From Amycolatopsis orientalis DSM 40040 = KCTC 9412 (GTDB taxonomy: Bacteria > Actinomycetota > Actinomycetes > Mycobacteriales > Pseudonocardiaceae), in NCBI RefSeq assembly GCF_000478275.1, contig NZ_ASJB01000083.1, positions 62,001 through 126,000 of the forward strand: a DNA stretch of 64,000 nt, written 5' to 3'. The position numbers were made by a program, and so were the translations under genes. The notes beneath the pieces were generated by a model. The model searched no databases. It saw nothing but the letters and a program-made list of their open reading frames with translations, and was not told the DNA's origin. Shown here piece by piece: positions 42,757 to 50,719 of this stretch. Position 1 is the first letter of the stretch. Each line of letters opens with the position of its first letter.

Positions 42757-43377
42757 GTGACTTTGATCGATCCGGAAGGTGAACACGGCGTCACCCTGTC
42801 CCACCGAGAGACGGTGACGGACTGGGCGGCGGTGCGTGGCGCCGACATCCGGTTCGCCTCGGTCACCGTCAGCGAGAACACCAACTGGCGGGACGTCGCC
42901 GCGGAACGCAATCTGGCGGGCGCGCAGCACGCCGGAATCCACACCGGCGCGCGGCACTACGCGCGCCCCGGCGCGGTCCACGATCAGGCAGACCATTTCG
43001 TGCGGACGGCCAGCGCACTCGGGGCCTTCGCCCCCGGTTCGCTCGCGCCCGCGCTCGAAGTGGAGGCGCCCAGCGTCGACGACCGGTTCATCAAGGCGTG
43101 GATCAAACATGTCAGGCACGCGGCACGTATCGAACGAGTCCTGGTGTACGCCGGACTCGACTGCTGGACGAACCGCCTGCACCCGGACAAGTGGGCGGAC
43201 AGCGAAGTGGTGTTGTGGCTGGTGAGGCACAACGAGATCCCGGGAAGACCTGGATGGTTCCATTCCCGGTTGGGCCTGCATCAGCATGGCTTCGGCACCG
43301 GTCTGCCAGGGGTGCAGGGGCCGATAGCCCAGGACGCCGTGGTCTACCCCTTCACCCTCGGTGACGTGCTCCTGTAG
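42757..43377 (+). CDS. GH25-lysozyme-fold protein with altered active site
   Basis: 206 aa with GH25-like layout: GVTLSHRETVTDWAAVRGADIRFASVTVSENTNWRD, AAERNLAGAQHAGIHTGARHYARPGAVHDQADHFVRTA, then LAPALEVEAP. In active GH25 enzymes the first motif is GIDVS (catalytic-site Asp) and the second DxE. Here they are GVTLS and LEVE, so two acidic positions are changed (Asp to Thr, Asp to Glu). No signal peptide is visible. GTG 42757, close after GAGG. A non-catalytic sugar- or wall-fragment-binding role is conceivable. Between the PadR exporter and pabB. Confidence 0.65.
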   Translation: MTLIDPEGEHGVTLSHRETVTDWAAVRGADIRFASVTVSENTNWRDVAAERNLAGAQHAGIHTGARHYARPGAVHDQADHFVRTASALGAFAPGSLAPALEVEAPSVDDRFIKAWIKHVRHAARIERVLVYAGLDCWTNRLHPDKWADSEVVLWLVRHNEIPGRPGWFHSRLGLHQHGFGTGLPGVQGPIAQDAVVYPFTLGDVLL

Positions 43378-43497
43378 CGATTCACTTGTGACGGCGGGGG
43401 CGCACAGTGTCACCGACGTGGGTCCTCGTGGTCGCGGATGTCACTTTCCGGGAGGCGCGGGTTGCCTTTTCGACCGCTCGGGCAGCGACAATGTCGC

Positions 43498-44775
43498 GTG
43501 CGGTTGATGTGCCGGAAACTGCGGACGGACGTCGCGCCCGAGCGGGCGCTGGCGGCTCTCGGCCTGCGTGCCAAGACTCTCGGCTCCGCTCCCCCGGCGG
43601 CGCTGTGCGGAGACTGGTTCTCCTCACGCGCGGTCATCGCGCTGAGTGCTTCCCCGTCTCCTGTCCGGAATGTGGCCGAAGCGTTCGCGATTCCCACTCG
43701 TCTGCCCGTGGTCCGTGACGCCGTGCCCGGCGCGGTCGGGGGCGGCTGGTTCGGTTACCTGGGTTATGACCTGACCGATCCCTCGCACCGTTCGGGCGAC
43801 CTTCCACCGGCGGCCTGGGGCTGGGTCGACCGGGTACTGCGGCTGGACCTGGACGGTTCGTGGTGGTTCGAGGCTTTGCTCGCCGACGACGACCCGGATC
43901 CGGTCGGCGAGGTTTCCACGGTCGAATCCTTGCTCGACGAGCCCCTCGAAGCCACGAGATGGAACTCCGGTCCGCTGTCGCGTCCGCTGCCGTCGGAACA
44001 TTACGACGCCGTCAAGGCATGCGTGCACGCGATCGAGGCCGGCGAGCTGTTCCAGGCGAACATCTGCGCGCGCTTCACCGGCGAATTCGACGGCGATCCG
44101 ATCGCGTTGTTCGCCGAAGGGGTGCGGTGCCTGCCCGCCCGGCGGGCGGCGTTCCTCAGCGGCGAGTGGGGATCGATCGTCTCGTTCTCCCCTGAGCTTT
44201 TCCTTGCGCGGCATGGACGAAATGTCCGGTCGACGCCGATCAAGGGCACCCTGCCCCGGCGGAACGCCGACGACGATCACCTCGCGCAGCGGCTGCGGGA
44301 ATCGACCAAGGACGTCGCCGAGAACGTCATGATCACCGACCTCGTCCGCAACGACCTCGGCCGGGTCTGCGCCACCGGCAGTGTGCGCGTACCGGAGCTG
44401 CTCAAGGTCCGGCCCGCGCCGGGGGTCTGGCATCTTGAGTCCACTGTGGAGGGATTGCTCGCAGACGGGGTCGGCGACGCGGATCTGCTCGCGGCCACCT
44501 TCCCGCCGGGCTCGGTGACGGGCGCGCCGAAGATCCGGGCGCTGGACCTGATCGCCGAACTGGAACCCACGGCGCGCGGTGTCTACACGGGCGCGATCGG
44601 GCTCGCGTCGCCGATCGCGGGCCTGGAACTGAACGTCGCGATCAGAACCTTCGAAATCCACGACGGCACGATCGCACTGGGAGTCGGCGGCGGGATCACC
44701 GCCGACTCCGACAGCGAAGCGGAATGGCAGGAATGCCTGCACAAATCCGCTCCGCTGGAGCGGTTGCTCGGCTGA
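43498..44775 (+). CDS. pabB: Aminodeoxychorismate synthase component I
   Basis: 425 aa chorismate-using enzyme that makes 4-amino-4-deoxychorismate for folate with a PabA glutaminase encoded elsewhere. Features: GWFGYLGYDL, HYDAVKACVHAIEAGELFQANICARF, the catalytic-Lys motif RSTPIKGTLPRR (~residue 247), ENVMITDLVRNDLGRVC, and FPPGSVTGAPKIRALDLIAELEP, GVYTGAIGL. The PIKGT form separates it from TrpE. GTG 43498 or ATG 43507; no strong ribosome site decides. Same location as in the mycobacterial order. Confidence 0.9.
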   Translation: MRLMCRKLRTDVAPERALAALGLRAKTLGSAPPAALCGDWFSSRAVIALSASPSPVRNVAEAFAIPTRLPVVRDAVPGAVGGGWFGYLGYDLTDPSHRSGDLPPAAWGWVDRVLRLDLDGSWWFEALLADDDPDPVGEVSTVESLLDEPLEATRWNSGPLSRPLPSEHYDAVKACVHAIEAGELFQANICARFTGEFDGDPIALFAEGVRCLPARRAAFLSGEWGSIVSFSPELFLARHGRNVRSTPIKGTLPRRNADDDHLAQRLRESTKDVAENVMITDLVRNDLGRVCATGSVRVPELLKVRPAPGVWHLESTVEGLLADGVGDADLLAATFPPGSVTGAPKIRALDLIAELEPTARGVYTGAIGLASPIAGLELNVAIRTFEIHDGTIALGVGGGITADSDSEAEWQECLHKSAPLERLLG

Positions 44776-44776
44776 C

Positions 44777-45736
44777 CTACTTGGCGGGGTCCAGCAGGAG
44801 CTTGCCGGTGGTCCCGCGCGAGCGCAGGGCTTCGTGAGCGACGCGGGCGTCCGAGAGCGCGTACTCGCCACCGGCGATGGCACGCACCTGCCCCGCGAGC
44901 GCCAGCGAGAAGAGATCGTCCAGCGCGCGACCGAACACGTTCCCCGGCAGTTTGAAAACGTGCGGCAGCCACATCCCCGACACGGTCGTACTGTGCCCGA
45001 GGAGGTTGCGGGCTTCGATCGGCTTCGGCTGCCGACGGCTGGCCATGCCATAGAACGCGAGGCGGCCGAACGGGGCGAGCGCCGCGATGCTCTGATCCGT
45101 CACAGAGCCGCCGGTCATGTCGAGAACGACGTCGACGCGTTTACCGCCGTTCGCTTCCCGAAGTGCGTCGGTCATGTTCTCGGCGCGGGAATCGATGGCG
45201 ACGTCGGCTCCGAGCTCGAGCGCGAGCGCGCGCTTCTCGTCACTGCTGGCGGTCGCGATGACCCGGCCCGCTCCCCAAGCCTTCGCCAGCTGGACGGCGA
45301 TGGAGCCGACACCACCCGCGGCCGCGTGCACGACGACGGATTCGCCAGGTTCGAGGTGCACGTTCTTGCGCAGCAGGACCGCGGCGGTGGTGCCCTGGAC
45401 GATGAAGGAGAGCGCGGTCAGGTCGTCGACCCCGTCCGGCACGCCGAAGGTGGTGACCTCGTCCGCCACCGCGCGCTCGGCGTAGCCGCCGCCTCCGTTG
45501 AGCAGGGCGACGACGCGCTTGCCGTCGGCGGTCCGGCCGACGACCTCGCCGCCGGGCACGAGCGGGAGCTTGCTCGGCGCGAGGTAGGAGTTCTCGGCTT
45601 GGTGCGTATCGGCGTAATTGACGCCGATACGGTCGACGTCGATGAGCACCTGACCAGGGCCGGGAACGGGATCGGGCAGGTCGACGAGGTTGAGCACCTC
45701 GGGTCCGCCGAATTCGGTCACCTGTACTGCACGCAT
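44777..45736 (-). CDS. Quinone oxidoreductase-like MDR enzyme
   Basis: 319 aa zinc-less medium-chain reductase: MRAVQVTEFGGPEVLNLVDLPDPVPGPGQVLIDVDRIGVNYADTHQ, FIVQGTTAAVLLRKNVHLEPGESVVVHAAAGGVGSIAVQLAKAWGAGRVIATASS. It probably reduces quinones with NADPH. Start ATG 45736, six bases after GAGGAGG; three in-frame ATGs further up are worse placed. Divergent from a TetR/QsdR gene, with a perfect ATGAGACAT-N8-ATGTCTCAT operator between. Its stop lies 2 bp from the convergent pabB stop. Confidence 0.9.
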   Translation of the reverse strand: MRAVQVTEFGGPEVLNLVDLPDPVPGPGQVLIDVDRIGVNYADTHQAENSYLAPSKLPLVPGGEVVGRTADGKRVVALLNGGGGYAERAVADEVTTFGVPDGVDDLTALSFIVQGTTAAVLLRKNVHLEPGESVVVHAAAGGVGSIAVQLAKAWGAGRVIATASSDEKRALALELGADVAIDSRAENMTDALREANGGKRVDVVLDMTGGSVTDQSIAALAPFGRLAFYGMASRRQPKPIEARNLLGHSTTVSGMWLPHVFKLPGNVFGRALDDLFSLALAGQVRAIAGGEYALSDARVAHEALRSRGTTGKLLLDPAK

Positions 45737-45755
45737 CCGCATCCTCCTCATCGAG

Positions 45756-45781
45756 ATGAGACATTCTTGCATATGTCTCAT
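45756..45781. promoter_or_regulatory. TetR operator between oxidoreductase and QsdR-like regulator
   Basis: ATGAGACAT (45756-45764) and ATGTCTCAT (45773-45781) are perfect inverted 9-mers separated by 8 bp. A further ATGAGAC follows at 45784. The site lies 20 bp above the oxidoreductase start and faces the divergent regulator. Confidence 0.7.
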
Positions 45782-45859
45782 TCATGAGACAGGTCGTGAT
45801 ATGTTTCACTCATCGAAACCGCACTTGAACGCCAGCTGACTTCGCCGCGCCCGGACGCC

Positions 45860-46390
45860 GTGCGCGCGTTCACGATCGCGCGCTCCTGGTTCCTGGCGGG
45901 ACGCCGTGTGGACATGCGCGACCTCGCGGGCGAGCTGGAGATCAGCCGCGCGACGCTGCATCGCTGGGTCGGCGGCCGGGACCAGCTGCTGGGCGAGATC
46001 CTGTGGTCGATGACCGTGGAGGTGTTCGAAGCACGGGTCCCCGGCAAACTCGGCCGCGGCGCGGAAGGGATCGCGGAACTGATCGGCACCTTCGTGCGGA
46101 CCGTGAACGACTCGAAGCCGTTCCGGGAGTTCCTGCGCAACGAGCCCGAGCGGGCGCTGAGGATCCTGACGACGAAGGCCAGCGTGGTGCAGAGCCGGGC
46201 GATCGCGAAGTTGAGCGAGTTCCTCGACGAAGAAGTCGCGGCCGGGCGGCTCGCCCCGCCGCTGCCGGTCGAGGACCTGGCCTACCTGCTGGTCCGGATC
46301 GGGGAGTCCTTCATCTACACCGACGTCATCACGGGTGCCGAGCCCGACTCCACGAAGGCTCACGCGGCCGCGAAGGCCTTGTTGACCTAG
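45860..46390 (+). CDS. TetR-family regulator, QsdR type
   Basis: 176 aa from GTG 45860. HTH: IARSWFLAGRRVDMRDLAGELEISRATLHRWVGGRDQLLGEILW, typical of QsdR-like TetR proteins. The C-terminal part continues GIAELIGTFVRTVNDSKPFREFLRNEPERALRILTTKASVVQSRAI. The coding frame continues convincingly upstream for about 20 codons (ETALERQLTSPRPDA...) back to a TGA but has no ATG, GTG or TTG there, so the true start may be non-canonical (CTG 45836) or the frame disturbed. Presumed repressor of the divergent oxidoreductase. Confidence 0.82.
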   Translation: MRAFTIARSWFLAGRRVDMRDLAGELEISRATLHRWVGGRDQLLGEILWSMTVEVFEARVPGKLGRGAEGIAELIGTFVRTVNDSKPFREFLRNEPERALRILTTKASVVQSRAIAKLSEFLDEEVAAGRLAPPLPVEDLAYLLVRIGESFIYTDVITGAEPDSTKAHAAAKALLT

Positions 46391-46392
46391 CC

Positions 46393-47226
46393 CTATTTGC
46401 GGGACGCGAGGACGGCGTCGTAAAGCTCCTTCTTCGACACTCCGGTGGCCTCGGCGACTTCGGCGGCGGCGGACTTGAGGCGTTCGCCTGCGGCGACTCG
46501 CGACGAAACTTCCGAAACCAGGTCCGCGACGCTCACCGAGCGCGGAGGCGCACCCGCGAGGACGACGGTGATCTCCCCCTTGACCCCGTCGGCGGCCCAA
46601 GCGGCCAACTCCGGAAGATTGCCGCGTTTGACCTCTTCATACGTCTTGGTCAGCTCGCGGCAGACGGCGGCGCGACGGTCGGAGCCCAGGACTTCGGCGG
46701 CGTCGGAGAGCGTGCTCGCCAACCGGTGGGGCGACTCGAAGAAGACGACGGTACGGGGCTCGTCCTTCAGCGAACCGAGCCACTTCGCACGTTCGCCGGG
46801 CTTGCGCGGGGCGAATCCTTCGAAACAGAAGCGGTCGCACGGCAGGCCGGAGAGGGCGAGCGCCGTGGTCACCGCGGACGGGCCGGGCAGACAGGTCACC
46901 GGCACTTCCGCCTCGACGCACGCCGCCACCAGGCGGAATCCGGGATCCGAGACGCTCGGCATCCCGGCGTCGGTCACCAGCACCACCGTTTCGCCCGACC
47001 GGAGCGATTCGAGCAGTTTCGGCAGGCGGGCGGTCTCGACGTCCTCGTAGAAGCTGACCACGCGTCCGATCGGCGAGACGTCGAGGGCGGCGGTCAGGGA
47101 ACGCAGGCGGCGGGTGTCTTCGGCGGCGATCACGTCGGCGGTCGCGAGGGCTTCGGACAGGCGTGGCGAAGCGTCGCGGACGTCTCCGAGCGGGGTGGCT
47201 GCCAGCACGAGGCGTCCTTCGGTCAT
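46393..47226 (-). CDS. rsmI: 16S rRNA (cytidine1402-2'-O)-methyltransferase
   Basis: 277 aa TP-methylase family enzyme. Visible: GRLVLAATPLGDVRDASPRLSEALATADVIAAEDTRRL (N-terminal motif, usually PIGN), SFYEDVE, LVTDAGMPSVSDPGFRLVAACVEAEVPVTCLPGPSAVTTALALSGLPCDRFCFEGFAPRK, VVFFESPHRL, REL TKTYEEVKRG and GEITVVLAG. It 2'-O-methylates C1402 of 16S rRNA. Start at 47226. Divergent from pmt as in mycobacteria (Rv1003/Rv1002c). It ends 2 bp from the QsdR-like gene stop. Confidence 0.95.
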   Translation of the reverse strand: MTEGRLVLAATPLGDVRDASPRLSEALATADVIAAEDTRRLRSLTAALDVSPIGRVVSFYEDVETARLPKLLESLRSGETVVLVTDAGMPSVSDPGFRLVAACVEAEVPVTCLPGPSAVTTALALSGLPCDRFCFEGFAPRKPGERAKWLGSLKDEPRTVVFFESPHRLASTLSDAAEVLGSDRRAAVCRELTKTYEEVKRGNLPELAAWAADGVKGEITVVLAGAPPRSVSVADLVSEVSSRVAAGERLKSAAAEVAEATGVSKKELYDAVLASRK

Positions 47227-47294
47227 TCCCGAAGGTTAACCGGTTCACGGATCCGGACACCGAGTTCACTCTTCCGCCCGTAGGATCAGGCCCC

Positions 47295-48866
47295 GTGACC
47301 GCGCTGCTGACCCGTGACAACGAGAGCGTGCGGCCGGATCCGGTCGACGCGCTCCGGCCACCGAACGACCGGGAGGCCACCCTCCTCGGCCGCGGCATGC
47401 CGACCGACCGCCTGCGCGGCTGGATCGTCACGCTGGTGTTGACGCTCATCGGCGGCATCGTCCGGATCCAGAACCTGGGCACGCCGACGGACAAGGGCAC
47501 CCCCGTCTTCGACGAGAAGCACTACGTCCCGCAGGCGTGGCAGATGCTGCGCAACGGCGGTTACGAAGACAACTACGGCTACGAGCTGATCGTGCACCCG
47601 CCCCTGGCCAAGCACCTCATCGCGATCGGTGAATGGCTGTTCGGCTACAACGCCTGGGGCTGGCGGATCATGCCCGCGCTGGCCGGCACGCTGATCGTGT
47701 TGCTCACCATCCGGGTCGCCCGGCGGCTCACCCGGTCGACCCTGCTCGGCGCGGTCGCCGGGATCCTGGTGATCAGCGACGGCGTACTGCACCTGCAGTC
47801 GCGGATGGGCATGCTCGACATCTTCATCGCGCTGTTCGTGCTGGCCGCGTTCGCCTGCGTGCTGTGCGACCGCGACCAGGTGCGGCGGCGGCTCGCCGTC
47901 GCCGTCCGCGAAGGCTGGATCAACGAATCGCGGTTCGGCCCGAAGCTGGGTTTCCGGTGGTGGCGGTTCGCCGGTGGCCTGATGATCGGGCTGACCTTCG
48001 GCGTCAAGTGGTCGGCGCTGTACTACATCGCCGCGTTCGGGCTGCTCACCGTCTTCTTCGACGTCGCCGCCCGTCGCGCCGCCGGGGTGCAGCGCCCGTG
48101 GGCGGGCACGCTGCGCCGCGACGTGCTGCCCGCGCTGTGGGCGATCGTCGTCATCCCGGTCCTGGTGTATTTCGCCTGCTACTGGGCCTGGTTCGCGAGT
48201 GAGACCGCGACCGACCGCAACTACGTGGCGATCAAGGACATCGACCCTGGTTTCTGGGCCTGGATGCCACCCGCGCTGCGCTCGCTCGGCGACTACTCGA
48301 TGAACGTCCTCGACTTCCACGCGAACCTGGTCACGCCCAAGGACAAACCGCATCCGTGGGAGTCGAAGCCGTGGACCTGGCCGATGGGATTGCGGCCGAT
48401 GCTCTACGCGTACGCGGGCGGGACCGAAGCGACCGGCTGCGGCGAGTCGACCTGTGTGCGGGCGACGATGCTGATCGGCACCCCGGCGATGTGGTGGCTG
48501 GCCCTGCCGATGCTGGGCTGGAGCCTGTGGCGGTCGTTCTTCCGCGCCGACTGGCGCTACGCCGCCGTGCTCGTCGGCTACTTCGCCGGTTACCTGCCCT
48601 GGTTCACCAACCTCGACCGCCAGATGTACTACTTCTACGCGACCCCGCTGGCGCCGTTCCTGGTACTCGGGTTGACGTTGATCCTCGGCCAGATCCTCGG
48701 CAGCGCGAAACGCGGATTCGAGCGGCGGGGCACCGGTCTGCTCGTCGTCGCCCTCTACGTGGGCCTCGTCGTGGCCAATTTCGCCTGGTTGTGGCCGATC
48801 CTCAACGGCAACGCGATCACGAACGAGCACTGGAACGCCGAGTTGTGGCTCCCGTCCTGGAAGTGA
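47295..48866 (+). CDS. pmt: Protein O-mannosyltransferase
   Basis: 523 aa polytopic GT39 enzyme that transfers mannose from polyprenyl-phosphomannose to exported proteins. The acidic loop motif is PVFDEKHYVPQAW (Asp-Glu, ~residue 75). It has about ten or more hydrophobic segments, including WIVTLVLTLIGGIVRI, LLGAVAGILVISDGVLHLQSRMGMLDIFIALFVLAAFACVL, ALWAIVVIPVLVYFACYWAWF, PFLVLGLTLILGQIL and GLLVVALYVGLVVANFAWLWPIL. GTG start at 47295; divergent from rsmI. Substrates probably include the lipoproteins and Rpf-like exported proteins of the cell. Confidence 0.94.
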   Translation: MTALLTRDNESVRPDPVDALRPPNDREATLLGRGMPTDRLRGWIVTLVLTLIGGIVRIQNLGTPTDKGTPVFDEKHYVPQAWQMLRNGGYEDNYGYELIVHPPLAKHLIAIGEWLFGYNAWGWRIMPALAGTLIVLLTIRVARRLTRSTLLGAVAGILVISDGVLHLQSRMGMLDIFIALFVLAAFACVLCDRDQVRRRLAVAVREGWINESRFGPKLGFRWWRFAGGLMIGLTFGVKWSALYYIAAFGLLTVFFDVAARRAAGVQRPWAGTLRRDVLPALWAIVVIPVLVYFACYWAWFASETATDRNYVAIKDIDPGFWAWMPPALRSLGDYSMNVLDFHANLVTPKDKPHPWESKPWTWPMGLRPMLYAYAGGTEATGCGESTCVRATMLIGTPAMWWLALPMLGWSLWRSFFRADWRYAAVLVGYFAGYLPWFTNLDRQMYYFYATPLAPFLVLGLTLILGQILGSAKRGFERRGTGLLVVALYVGLVVANFAWLWPILNGNAITNEHWNAELWLPSWK

Positions 48867-48951
48867 CCACGACCGGTTGACCCAAGACCCAGCGAAGCCG
48901 CTGAAAGCGACTTAGACTCCCGTCCGAAATTGAGGACTACGGGGGGTCACC

Positions 48952-49995
48952 ATGTCTCGTTGGCCGTATTTCGTGGCCATCGCCCTTCTGCTCACCGGAT
49001 GCTCCAGCGCCATCGACGGCACGGCTTTCCGCGAAGGTTCGGCACCGGGTGCGAGTGAAACGAAGTATCCGAAGTACAAGCCGCCCGCCGACGGATCGGG
49101 TTTCAGCGATCAGGTGCTCGATCAGCCGCTGGCCCTGCCGTCCAGGCAGGGTGAAGAAGGCTGTACCTGGCTGGACGCGGTCAAACCCGACCTGCAGCCG
49201 CTCGGCCTGATCAGCACCAAGGGCGTGCTCAGCGGCTGCCAGTTCGTGTTCCCGAACAACAAGGGCGCGCAGGTGCACGCCTACAGCCCGTACAGCTGGA
49301 TCACGCAGGACTCCCCGGTGATGGAACCGGTGGAGATCGCCGGGATCAAGGGCCGGACCTACGCCTTCGATCCGGAACCGGCGACGTTCTGCTCGGTCAA
49401 CATGGATGTCCGCGCCTACGCCTCGATCGCTGTCGACGCCTACGACGTCGACAGCGACGAAGCCGGCAGTCGCGCCGAACACTGTGAACTGGCGAAGAAG
49501 GTCGCCGAAGTGGTGCTGAAGAAATTCGTGCCGCTCGCCGGTGGCAAGCCCGCGCCGGGCACTGTTCAAGAGCCGCCCGCGGAGGCCCTGAAGGACGCCG
49601 ACATCTGTGAGGTCGTCAAGTTCACTCATACGAACTATGCCGGGATCAACGCCGGCCGCGAAGGCGCGCAGAAGGGCGAGAGCCCGCTTGGGCCGACTTG
49701 CACTCACGAAGTCGCCTACGCGAAGGCCGTGGGGATGTACACGACCGGCACGGGCGGTCTCGAGGCCGTGCCGCCGAAACAAGGCGCGGAGGTGCGGAAC
49801 GGGATGTTCGGCACGCTGAAGGCCAGGTTCGAGCAGACCGAGGAGACCTGCGCCTTGAGCGTCCAGCTGAGCAACGGCCAGGTCGTGCAGGTCGACTTCA
49901 TCGGCAAGAAGAAGGAAGCGATGAACCGGACCTGCGTATCCGCCCAGCTCATCTTGTCGGTGTCGATGCTCGCCCTGATCAACGGTGACGGCTGA
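48952..49995 (+). CDS. DUF3558-like lipoprotein
   Basis: 347 aa. Lipobox LLTGCSS near residue 18. Mature protein has two similar halves: first QGEEGCTWLDAVKPDLQPLGLISTKGVLSGCQFVFPNNKG...ATFCSVNMDV...HCELAKKVAEVVLKKF; second ICEVVKFTHTNYAGIN...GPTCTHEV...TCALSVQLSNGQVVQVDF...TCVSAQLIL. The paired CxxL/CxF pattern and the size resemble DUF3558-type lipoproteins common in Pseudonocardiales; function unknown. ATG 48952 follows a GGGGGG tract. Confidence 0.75.
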   Translation: MSRWPYFVAIALLLTGCSSAIDGTAFREGSAPGASETKYPKYKPPADGSGFSDQVLDQPLALPSRQGEEGCTWLDAVKPDLQPLGLISTKGVLSGCQFVFPNNKGAQVHAYSPYSWITQDSPVMEPVEIAGIKGRTYAFDPEPATFCSVNMDVRAYASIAVDAYDVDSDEAGSRAEHCELAKKVAEVVLKKFVPLAGGKPAPGTVQEPPAEALKDADICEVVKFTHTNYAGINAGREGAQKGESPLGPTCTHEVAYAKAVGMYTTGTGGLEAVPPKQGAEVRNGMFGTLKARFEQTEETCALSVQLSNGQVVQVDFIGKKKEAMNRTCVSAQLILSVSMLALINGDG

Positions 49996-50071
49996 TTTCC
50001 CGATTCAAGTGTGACACTTGGGCATTAGTTGTTACTCTCTCCTGGTCAGTAGCAGTTCGACAGGGGGCACC

Positions 50072-50641
50072 ATGACTATCCGACCGCTCGGAATGACCTG
50101 CGCGGCAGCGGCACTGTCCTTGCTCGCGGGCTGCGAAGAGCAGACACCGGGAACCGCGGCACCGCAGCCTTCGGTCGTTCCGAGCACTTCGGTGGCGCCG
50201 AGCAGCAGCTCGAGCGCGCCTACGTCGACTACGACTCCCAGCGCGACAGTTCCTTCGGCGACCGCCGCGACGGTCACCAAACCCGCCACCGGCGGCGCGG
50301 TGGCGCACACCCCGGAAGGGGCCGCGACCGTGATGGAGGAGTACCACCACGCGTTGGGCGACAAGGACCTCGACACCGTCTGCCGGATCACCGCGCCGGC
50401 GTTCGACGGCGGGATGAAGGAGTGCCGCAGCCTTACCCCGATCCAGTTCGAGATGTTCACGCCCGCGGATTTGAAGAATCTGAAAGTCACCCGGGTCGAC
50501 CGGGCGAAGGTGAAGAGTCAGGGGCCCGACCAGGTGATCGTCCCGCCCGAGGCGATCGCGCCGAAGGCGACGATCATGGACGGCGACCCCAAGATCTTCA
50601 CCATGGGCTGGCGCGGGGGGACCTGGGTCATCATCAAGTGA
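50072..50641 (+). CDS. Small lipoprotein with Ser/Thr/Pro linker
   Basis: 189 aa. Lipobox LLAGCEE near residue 20, then a roughly 50-residue Ser/Thr/Pro/Ala linker (PSVVPSTSVAPSSSSSAP...), a likely O-mannosylation target for the nearby Pmt. A compact C-terminal domain follows (AATVMEEYHHALGDKDLDTVCRITAPAFDGGMKECRSLTPIQFEMFTPADLKNLKV) with two Cys. The fold resembles small NTF2-like lipoproteins but that is not firm. ATG 50072 with CAGGGGG upstream. Its stop codon base is the first base of hairpin E7. Confidence 0.72.
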   Translation: MTIRPLGMTCAAAALSLLAGCEEQTPGTAAPQPSVVPSTSVAPSSSSSAPTSTTTPSATVPSATAATVTKPATGGAVAHTPEGAATVMEEYHHALGDKDLDTVCRITAPAFDGGMKECRSLTPIQFEMFTPADLKNLKVTRVDRAKVKSQGPDQVIVPPEAIAPKATIMDGDPKIFTMGWRGGTWVIIK

Positions 50642-50710
50642 GAGAGCAAGGGACCTTTGCTAGCGTTCGTTAGCACACTAACTAACGACAGCAAAGGTCC
50701 CTTGCTCTCT
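50641..50710. terminator. Perfect 20-bp hairpin with nested inner hairpin (element E7)
   Basis: Outer arms 50641-50660 and 50691-50710 are exact complements. An inner pair CGTTCGTTAG / CTAACTAACG surrounds a CACA loop. The outer arm AGCAAGGGACCTTTGCT is identical to that of E3 although the inner loops are unrelated. It separates the convergent lipoprotein and kinase genes. Confidence 0.78.
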
Positions 50711-50719
50711 TTGCGCAGG

